The notes under the pieces were generated by a model. That model searched no databases, was not told where the DNA came from, and saw only the letters and a program-made list of their open reading frames with translations. A DNA stretch of 22,573 nucleotides from JAYEKL01 sp034660995 (lineage in GTDB: Bacteria; Patescibacteriota; Minisyncoccia; JAHIHE01; JAGLIN01), in assembly GCA_034660995.1 (NCBI GenBank), contig JAYEKL010000017.1, forward strand, positions 1 through 22,573, written 5' to 3'. Shown here one piece after another: positions 17,001 to 22,219 of the stretch. Every line of letters begins with the position of its first letter. Position 1 is the first letter of the stretch. The translations under genes were made by a program, and so were the position numbers.

Positions 17001-17300
17001 ATCTGTTAATTTGACTTTACATCGCAAAGGAGCTTCGTAGGATAAATTCTTCTTCTTTGCCAATTCTTCATCGTATTTCGGCTTATCAAGATAGTAATCA
17101 ATAAAATCAAGCTCCATTTCTTTATTAAAACTAATAATAGGAGAAACTTCGCTCAAAAGCTCCTTCAATCCTCTTTCAATAAACCAATTATAAGAATTAA
17201 TTTGAGATTCTATCAAATAAGGTTGACTTATCAAATTTTTTGTCTTATCAAAATATTTTCTGTTTGATTTTAAACTTATTATTTCCTTTCTCTTGAGCAT
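14061..17300 (-). CDS. rpoB: DNA-directed RNA polymerase subunit beta
   Basis: This 1079-residue beta subunit is shorter than E. coli RpoB (1342) because lineage-specific insertions are absent. The core is complete: [12 protein letters not shown] at the N-terminus, [16 protein letters not shown], and the rifampicin region at about residues 385-413 ([16 protein letters not shown], then [19 protein letters not shown]). Further on are [28 protein letters not shown], and the clamp end [28 protein letters not shown]. In the rifampicin pocket the E. coli positions Asp516, His526 and Ser531 are kept, while Asn518 is Val, Leu533 is Met and Ser512 is Cys. The C-terminus ends in a short Lys/Glu tail. 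ATG 17300 is preceded by ATATTATT repeats and no Shine-Dalgarno. The promoter is about 190 bases upstream. Confidence 0.98.
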   Translation of the reverse strand: [1079 protein letters not shown]

Positions 17301-17302
17301 AT

Positions 17303-17328
17303 TATTATATTATTATATTATTATAAAA
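17303..17328. repeat. ATATTATT tandem repeat before rpoB
   Basis: About three 8-base units of ATATTATT lie directly before the rpoB start codon, again an A/T-only octamer in the position of a ribosome binding site. Confidence 0.6.
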
Positions 17329-17375
17329 TTAAACTGCTCTATATGTTAGACTTCTTCGTTTTAAAAATTCGAAAA

Positions 17376-17413
17376 GCACAAAAACAGGCCTAAACAGCAA
17401 ACACTGCAGGCAT
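17376..17413 (-). promoter_or_regulatory. Possible attenuator with tiny leader ORF in the rpoB leader
   Basis: In the sense of rpoB, GCCTGCAG (17411-17404) can pair with CTG..AGGC (17397-17388), followed by CTGTTTTTGTG, a weak terminator shape. An ATG at 17413 opens a seven-codon frame (MPAVFAV, stop at 17390-17392) that runs through the hairpin, with AGAGGG about ten bases before it. The stem is short and interrupted, so this is only a suggestion. Confidence 0.3.
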
Positions 17414-17491
17414 AAAAAGCCCTCTTTCTTTTATTTGATTGCACTACAAACCATAAGATGTATAGTTGACTTGAATAACAAGCGTAATTTC

Positions 17492-17519
17492 ATTATACAT
17501 AATGGGAAAATACTGTCAA
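17492..17519 (-). promoter_or_regulatory. Near-consensus promoter of rpoBC
   Basis: On the minus strand TTGACA (17519-17514), a 16-base spacer and TATAAT (17497-17492). Both hexamers are perfect. The transcript would start near 17485 and carry a leader of about 185 bases. Confidence 0.85.
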
Positions 17520-17548
17520 GTATTCATTAAGTATTAAGGGTGTTGTAT

Positions 17549-17718
17549 ATAATATTGTTTGACTTTATGGAGAACTCTGTGTGTGCGAACTTCTCCACAA
17601 AGATAATTTAAATAGAGGCTTAGCCTCCAAGCTGGAGGCTAAGCCTCTATTTAAATTACCTTTCTTTAAAGTCAAAGGATATTAAGTGGAATGCTTAATA
17701 CTTAATACTATATACTTA
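17549..17718. repeat. Palindromic repeat element, copy 1, with inserted 53-bp palindrome
   Basis: The left arm, ATAATATTGTTTGACTTTA, then TGGAGAACT, is complementary to the right arm, CTTCTCCA (17590-17597) and TAAAGTCAAAGGATATTA (17667-17684). Between the two parts of the right arm sits a perfect palindrome, 17605-17657, of 24-bp arms (AATTTAAATAGAGGCTTAGC then CTCC) around a 5-base loop. The element finishes with TTAATAC heptamers. The same element, without the insertion, occurs at 20128-20209. Confidence 0.8.
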
Positions 17719-17843
17719 TTATAATGTTAAGTAATTGACATTTAAAATGCAATACCAGACTTTGAGATTAAATTTCTAATTGCTCTAATTATTCTAATTC
17801 CTAACTAAATCCCAATAATCAATGTCTAAATTTTATTCATTGG

Positions 17844-17957
17844 AATTTAAATAGAGGCTTAGCCTCCAAGCTGGAGGCTAAGCCTCTATTTAAATTACCT
17901 TTCTTTAAAGTCAAAGGATATTAAGTGGAATGCTTAATACTTAATACTATATACTTA
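17844..17957. repeat. Second copy of the 53-bp palindrome and its right flank
   Basis: 114 bases here are identical to 17605-17718, including the whole palindrome (17844-17896), the arm TAAAGTCAAAGGATATTA, AAGTGGAATGC and the TTAATAC heptamers. The left arm of the element is missing. The identity over 114 bases implies a recent duplication. The rest of the 687-base gap between the glycogen synthase gene and rpoB holds no gene I can see. Confidence 0.9.
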
Positions 17958-17987
17958 ATACTTATTATAATATAATAACTAATATCT

Positions 17988-19796
17988 CTACTTATTTATA
18001 GCATTTCTCTCCATCGCCAAATTATGCGCTTCAATATAATGAGTTATAAAATTCTTCCAATCCGCTACAAAAGCGACTTTAAGAGCCTGAATTTTATTGT
18101 CAATTCTTTTCTTTTTTGTAAACAAAGTATATTTATAGATAATATTAACAAAATCTTTCATCATCTTCTCTTTCTTCTGGTTTTCTATGTCTAGAATATA
18201 AATTCCTGGAACTTTTTTACTATGCAAATCATCATAAAAATATTTTCCAAACCCAGATAAATTACTAGTCAAAGAAGCAACTCCTAAAGCGCCAGTTTCA
18301 AGCGGGGTATAGCCCCATGGTTCATAATACGAAGGAAAAATACCAAGATGACAAGCTTGGATACTTTGGTAATAATCCAAATCTCCAAGTCCATCAGCGC
18401 CAGTTAGATATATTGGATAAAAAATAACTTTAACTCTATCCTCTTCTCTATTTTCTAAACCAGCTTTTTTAAAAGCCTTTATTATTGGATCATTTTCATT
18501 ATCAGTAAGTTTGTGTGTTGCAAGCGGAGCAGACCCGCTTTTAGATTTTAATCTTAAAAGCTTTCTTTTCATTGCAAGAACAAAACCTTTATCAAAAATA
18601 GACTTTTCGCTTATTCTTTCTTCGGAGGTAATAGTATAAAGCAAATTCTCTCTAGTATCATTCTCTTCTTCTTCCAGAAAATCTTTTATATCTCTAAAAG
18701 CTTCTCTCGCTTCTATTATTTCTGGCTTTATACCATTTGTTCCTGTTGGAACAAAGAAAAAAGTAACTACAGTTTTCTTACTTCTATTCTTTTTCATCTT
18801 CTTATTTAGCTCAGCAAGAGAATCTATAAAAATATCTAAACCCTTATTATGAAATTCATATCTGCTCGCAGTAAAATAAAACAAGGTATTTTTAAGATCA
18901 ATTTTATAATAAGGAAAGAAATAATACAGAACAAACTGACGAAGTCTATTTCTATATTTTTTATGTTTTAGGGCAGTTTTTTCAAAACTTGGAAATTTTG
19001 TCATATCAAGACCATTCGGCAATATAACATCGGCTTTCCTTCCTAAAATATATTCTGCCTCCATCGCTGTAACTTGACTCACGGTTGTAAACACATTAGC
19101 TGTTGAAGCAGATATTTTTTCCATATTATGCTTCGCTTGTACTCCATATTTGCGCGCTTCTTCCGCTGGATTTATTTTACTTATAATAGAATAAAGATCA
19201 TTACCATGTCCAGCAAGAGTTCTTCCAAGAGTTGTCGCGTGAGTTGTAAATACTGTAGATACTTTTGAATTATTCTTCTCTAAATATAAAATTATTGCTC
19301 CAGAAAGCCATTCATGCGCCTGAACAACTATTTTTTTATCATTATTAACTTTACCTAGCTCATCTATTAAATTCCCGACTGCCCAGCTCCATAAAACAGG
19401 CTCATTAAAATCATAAGGACTGTCCAAGGAATCAAGTTTAAAACTTTCCCATAATTCTTTTTTTATACTATCAATTTTCGGCCACAAATCTTTAAAGTCA
19501 ATCAAAATAACTTTCGGTTCTCCCTCAATAAGCCAAAAACCAAAATGACAAACTATACCTTCTTTTTTTAATTGCTCACAAACACTTTCATATTTTTCTG
19601 GAATAGCTTCTTCTTTAAAAACAGCTCTACTTTTTTCTTCAAAATAAGGGCCAATAAGATAGTATCCATTTCTGTAGCGTTTTTGCATATGCCTTGCTTT
19701 TGAACTCAAAACAGTAAAAATACCACCGACCTTATTACAAACTTCCCATGAAGCTTCAAACACTAAATCTGCTTTTGGTTTTGTATTTTTTTTCAT
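17988..19796 (-). CDS. Glycogen synthase of the eukaryotic type (glycosyltransferase family 3)
   Basis: This 602-residue GT-B enzyme is predicted to add glucose from UDP-glucose (family preference) to a growing glycogen chain in the cytosol. The sequence follows animal and yeast glycogen synthase and not bacterial GlgA: EASWEVCNKVGGIFTVLSSKA (12-32, in which K22 is the family lysine), LIGPYFE (47-53), HEWLSG (161-166), TTHATTLGRTLAG (184-196), FTTVSQVTAMEA (236-247), SRYEFHNKG with R312 and K318, and CHLGIFPSYYEPWGYTPLE (482-500) with E492 and E500. The C-terminal segment TKKKRIDNKIQALK (560-573) lines up with the arginine helix through which glucose-6-phosphate and phosphorylation control the eukaryotic enzymes. 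ATG 19796 lacks a Shine-Dalgarno. No branching enzyme or phosphorylase gene is nearby, so it appears to stand alone. Confidence 0.93.
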   Translation of the reverse strand: MKKNTKPKADLVFEASWEVCNKVGGIFTVLSSKARHMQKRYRNGYYLIGPYFEEKSRAVFKEEAIPEKYESVCEQLKKEGIVCHFGFWLIEGEPKVILIDFKDLWPKIDSIKKELWESFKLDSLDSPYDFNEPVLWSWAVGNLIDELGKVNNDKKIVVQAHEWLSGAIILYLEKNNSKVSTVFTTHATTLGRTLAGHGNDLYSIISKINPAEEARKYGVQAKHNMEKISASTANVFTTVSQVTAMEAEYILGRKADVILPNGLDMTKFPSFEKTALKHKKYRNRLRQFVLYYFFPYYKIDLKNTLFYFTASRYEFHNKGLDIFIDSLAELNKKMKKNRSKKTVVTFFFVPTGTNGIKPEIIEAREAFRDIKDFLEEEENDTRENLLYTITSEERISEKSIFDKGFVLAMKRKLLRLKSKSGSAPLATHKLTDNENDPIIKAFKKAGLENREEDRVKVIFYPIYLTGADGLGDLDYYQSIQACHLGIFPSYYEPWGYTPLETGALGVASLTSNLSGFGKYFYDDLHSKKVPGIYILDIENQKKEKMMKDFVNIIYKYTLFTKKKRIDNKIQALKVAFVADWKNFITHYIEAHNLAMERNAINK

Positions 19797-19831
19797 TTTT
19801 TTAAATAAATAATTATTTTTATGTTACTTAA

Positions 19832-19860
19832 ATTATAACACTTTTACAGACTAAAAACAA
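19832..19860 (-). promoter_or_regulatory. Likely promoter of the glycogen synthase gene
   Basis: On the minus strand a consensus TATAAT (19837-19832) with TTGTTT (19860-19855) 17 bases upstream. The leader to the start codon would be about 30 bases, A/T-only apart from one G. Confidence 0.5.
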
Positions 19861-19864
19861 TTAT

Positions 19865-19890
19865 AATATTGTTCGACTTTATGGAGAACT
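19865..19890. repeat. Left arm of the ATATTGTTCGACTTTA element, solitary
   Basis: AATATTGTTCGACTTTATGG then AGAACT matches the left arms at 17549 and 20128, but no right arm follows within a short distance. A REP-like cluster begins about 50 bases on. Confidence 0.7.
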
Positions 19891-19936
19891 ATCGTTGGTT
19901 CAATGTCTCTGACTTGAACCTTGTGTTTCTCTTGTT

Positions 19937-20113
19937 GGCTCCATAGTCCCGCAGGGCTGTGGAGCCTTTTTGCTATTGTGTGTTGCTCCCCCCGTATCGC
20001 AGTGCGGGGCAGGCTCCGGGCTGTGGAGCCTAAATGCAGGATTTTTTTTAAAGCTCTTTTTACAAAGTTTGAAATCACAAAAGGCTCCACAGGGCTATCG
20101 CCACTATGGAGCC
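19937..20113. repeat. Cluster of three REP-like palindromes, one carrying a second palindrome
   Basis: Hairpin 19937-19966 has the canonical form TTGGCTCCATAGTCCC, GGGCTGTGGAGCC, then TTTTT. The unit 19985-20030 is a shortened copy in which the palindrome CCCCGTATCGCAGTGCGGGG (19990-20009) plus CAGGCTCC occupies the loop. Hairpin 20083-20113 is the inverted partner and, read on the minus strand, is followed by TTTT, so it could end the CAP-gene transcript. Open frames here on both strands are by-products of the repeats. Confidence 0.85.
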
Positions 20114-20127
20114 AACGATATTCAATA

Positions 20128-20209
20128 AATATTGTTCGACTTTATGGAGAACTATTGCATGAAGTAAAATTCTGCGCGAACAAGCTTTTCCACAAGGTCG
20201 AAGGATATT
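20128..20209. repeat. Complete palindromic element without insertion
   Basis: AATATTGTTCGACTTTATGG then AGAAC (20128-20152) is complementary, with few mismatches, to TTTTCCACAAGGTCGAAGG then ATATT (20186-20209). The loop holds a GCGCGAA motif. It lies directly beyond the 3' end of the CAP-domain gene (which stops at 20241 on the minus strand). Confidence 0.75.
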
Positions 20210-20240
20210 GTAAATGGAGCCAACGATGTTCAATAAAAGA

Positions 20241-21413
20241 TTAGTCATAAATTGGAAGCTCCAAGATTACATTCCCCTTTTCCATATAAAAATAAATAAC
20301 AGCCATAAGATTAGAAACTAACAAAATAATTAATGCGGTATAACATAGAAAAACTCGCGGAATAAATCCATTTTTAAAATAATTACTTCCCGTTAATCCA
20401 ATAGGTTCTTGATAATAATCATATTTTTTTATCTGTTTGTCTTCGGCGTATGCTTTCTTTATTAAGCCTGCAACATTCATATTTCTTATGTTTTCTGCTA
20501 ACAATATTGGATCACATTTAGTAATAATTTTATTATTATTTTCTTCATTTGAATTATAACCTAAAGACCGAGTTTTAGATTGTTGAAATTTATTTTTTAA
20601 ATCCTCGTAGCCACAATACAATATTTCATTCTGATTGTTTTTAAATAATCCCGAAAATATGTTTCCATCGTCAGAATGAGAGGTTGAGTCACTTAATAAT
20701 AGACTAGCCTGTTCGTTGTCCATCTTTTTTTCTGACAACAATTCAATTTCATTTTGTTCTTTGTCAGATAAACTTATTAAGTTTTCTGTTTTTTCAGAAA
20801 CATTATTTTTTTCTTCATTATCATTTTTTAAAATATTAATATCATTTACTTTTTCTTCAAGAACAAGTTCTATATTCTCATTTAATTCATAATCAATACT
20901 TACTCTTTCTAGTAATAAGGGCGCTCCAAATTCTTCTACAATAATAATACTTTTGCTTCCATCAAATATTCCTTCTATCGCTACAATACCAACCTCAGTA
21001 TAATTTGAATTCAAAATATTCTCTCTATGTGAAGAACTTTCCATCAAAGCACTATGAACACTAGTAGCAGTCACAAAATCTATCGCCAAATTTTCACCAG
21101 CATACCTATAGTTATATCCTGTTGACTTTATAAAATCCCAAGGTGTTAATCCACTCGGGCTATTATGATCAAAATATTGAAATTCAAACATATCATTAGC
21201 TTTTTCCTTTGCCGCTTCTGTTAATTTTTCGTTCATTGAAAGACTATGAAGTCCTGCCTCCATTCTAGAGTTATTAGTTAAATTTATCATTTCCACTGCC
21301 GAGATAGAAGCGCCCAAAGCAGTGCTTTCTTGCAACAAGCCAGCCAATGCAAAAAATAAAGCCACAACAAAACTTATTTTATTTATACTTTTATTTTTAT
21401 TTTTTGTCTTCAT
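20241..21413 (-). CDS. CAP/SCP-domain protein, membrane-anchored, YkwD-like
   Basis: This 390-residue protein has a hydrophobic segment at 12-33 (signal peptide or anchor) and a CAP domain at about 38-165. The family's pocket residues are present: H83 in YFDHNSPSG, E107 in YAGENLA, H129 in SSSHRENIL, and E160/E161 in IVEEFG. A long acidic, Asn- and Ser-rich region (about 175-300), probably disordered, follows. A second hydrophobic helix lies at 350-376 (VFLCYTALIILLVSNLMAVI), then a short tail. Bacterial CAP proteins are secreted; their biochemical role is mostly unknown. Two membrane segments would tether the CAP domain outside the cell. ATG 21413 has a weak AAAGG upstream that lies inside a hairpin, and the leader carries a further hairpin and a strong promoter. 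Confidence 0.9.
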   Translation of the reverse strand: MKTKNKNKSINKISFVVALFFALAGLLQESTALGASISAVEMINLTNNSRMEAGLHSLSMNEKLTEAAKEKANDMFEFQYFDHNSPSGLTPWDFIKSTGYNYRYAGENLAIDFVTATSVHSALMESSSHRENILNSNYTEVGIVAIEGIFDGSKSIIIVEEFGAPLLLERVSIDYELNENIELVLEEKVNDINILKNDNEEKNNVSEKTENLISLSDKEQNEIELLSEKKMDNEQASLLLSDSTSHSDDGNIFSGLFKNNQNEILYCGYEDLKNKFQQSKTRSLGYNSNEENNNKIITKCDPILLAENIRNMNVAGLIKKAYAEDKQIKKYDYYQEPIGLTGSNYFKNGFIPRVFLCYTALIILLVSNLMAVIYFYMEKGNVILELPIYD

Positions 21414-21416
21414 TTT

Positions 21417-21436
21417 TGACCTTTATAATTAGGTCA
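21417..21436 (-). promoter_or_regulatory. Hairpin covering the ribosome binding site of the CAP gene
   Basis: In the sense of the gene TGACCT (21436-21431) pairs with AGGTCA (21422-21417) around an 8-base loop. The only Shine-Dalgarno-like sequence, AAAGG, is at the loop edge and in the 3' arm, four to nine bases from the ATG. Confidence 0.5.
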
Positions 21437-21520
21437 CCCTTTTTGTTTTTTTAATAAATTTTTTGTTTCACCGTAAAGAACAAACAATTAAACCAACACA
21501 ACGCCACAAACAACATAAAT

Positions 21521-21549
21521 AAAAGAAGGGCGATAATTCACCCTTCTTT
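21521..21549 (-). promoter_or_regulatory. Terminator-like hairpin inside the CAP-gene leader
   Basis: In the sense of the gene AAAGAAGGGTG (21549-21539) pairs with CGCCCTTCTTT (21532-21522), including one U-G pair that forms only in minus-strand RNA, then TATTTATG. It sits about 20 bases after the predicted transcription start, so it interrupts the leader and is not a terminator for an upstream gene alone. AAAAAGGGTG at 21444-21435 could compete for its 3' arm. Confidence 0.6.
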
Positions 21550-21575
21550 ATTGTTTATTCAACTGTTACACTTAC

Positions 21576-21604
21576 AGTATACACTATTTTTTAGCTTTCG
21601 TCAA
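21576..21604 (-). promoter_or_regulatory. Strong promoter of the CAP-domain gene
   Basis: On the minus strand TTGACG (21604-21599), a 17-base spacer and TATACT (21581-21576). The leader to ATG 21413 is about 155 bases long. Confidence 0.7.
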
Positions 21605-21648
21605 CCCCAAATCATTTTAACATAATTTAATACTTATCGCGCTCTGTT

Positions 21649-21747
21649 GGCTCCATAGTCCCCCCGCATCGCAGTGCGGGGCAGGCTCCGGGCTGTGTCT
21701 CTTTTCATAAACAACAGTCTCCACAGCCCTATCGGGACTATGGAGCC
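21649..21747. repeat. Inverted pair of REP-like palindromes, first with nested palindrome
   Basis: The first unit (21649-21697) begins TTGGCTCCATAGTCC, then holds CCCCGCATCGCAGTGCGGGG (21662-21681) and CAGGCTCC before GGGCTGTG. The second (21718-21747) is the inverted partner, CTCCACAGCCC..GGGACTATGGAGCC. The block lies between the TsaB-like gene and the CAP-gene promoter. Confidence 0.85.
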
Positions 21748-21762
21748 AACGGAATAAGATTG

Positions 21763-21799
21763 AAGGATATTAAGTGGGACGCTTAATACTTAATACTTA
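21763..21799. repeat. Right-end fragment of the ATATTG...GGATATTA element
   Basis: AAGGATATTAAGTGGGACGC followed by two TTAATAC heptamers matches the right end of the elements at 17675 and 17914 with two changes. The left part is absent. Confidence 0.75.
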
Positions 21800-21815
21800 G
21801 GGGCTTCAGCAGAGC

Positions 21816-22136
21816 CTACATATTTAAAACTTTTGCCGTTACTTCCCCTATCTGCCATGCGGTAAATCCGCATTTATTTTTTGAAGATATAGCCTCTTCA
21901 AAATCAATCTTTTTATTTTTCTTAAAATAAGGAGAGTCGCATTCAAAATCAACTTTCTTAATATCTTTTATGCTAAGCTTATTTTTCTTTAACAATAAAT
22001 CTATTTTCTTAAGAAGTTTCTCAGATAAATTCCGCTTATCAATCCAAGTTAATTTAGAAACAATATTTCCTTTTTTATCCAACAAAAATACACTTGCTTT
22101 ATTGCTGATAATCTCAATTTTTAGCTTACAAATCAT
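21816..22136 (-). CDS. Short TsaB-like protein (N-terminal ASKHA lobe only)
   Basis: This 106-residue protein is not firmly recognised. Its layout resembles the N-terminal half of TsaB (YeaZ), the scaffold partner of TsaD in making the t6A modification of tRNA. It has a first beta hairpin with ASVFLLDKKGNIVSKLTW, a helix LSEKLLKKIDLLLKKNKLSIKDIKKV that parallels the TsaB HSELLLPLIDELL...LSLKDL helix, and FTAWQIGEVTAKVLN (91-105), close to the TsaB FTGLRIGVATAKGL motif. The GPGS before that motif is missing, and the gene ends where TsaB would continue for about another 100 residues. It may be a truncated copy, a reduced lineage-specific form or an unrelated ASKHA-fold remnant. It lies 83 bases after the TPR gene on the same strand. 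Confidence 0.7.
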   Translation of the reverse strand: MICKLKIEIISNKASVFLLDKKGNIVSKLTWIDKRNLSEKLLKKIDLLLKKNKLSIKDIKKVDFECDSPYFKKNKKIDFEEAISSKNKCGFTAWQIGEVTAKVLNM

Positions 22137-22168
22137 ACAAAAATATTGAAAATTTATAATTTACTTGG

Positions 22169-22184
22169 TTCGCCAGCTGGCGAA
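22169..22184. repeat. Perfect 16-bp palindrome between the TPR and TsaB-like genes
   Basis: TTCGCCAGCTGGCGAA, flanked by A/T-rich sequence with partial complementarity (TATAATTTAC and GAATTTGTAAT). As RNA only a 6-bp stem with a 4-base loop is possible. It may be a weak terminator for the TPR gene or another dispersed palindrome. Confidence 0.55.
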
Positions 22185-22219
22185 TTGAATTTGTAATTTT
22201 TCCCGTTGCTTTTCAAAAT

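Noticed and set aside
17549..17957. Possible complete insertion sequence
   Set aside because: There is no transposase frame and no target-site duplication that I can see; only palindromes and A/T repeats.
19851..20244. Overlapping frames on both strands (79 and 107 codons) between the CAP and glycogen synthase genes
   Set aside because: They are made of the repeated palindromes and contain the same peptide (HSPAG) from different copies, with no initiation signals.
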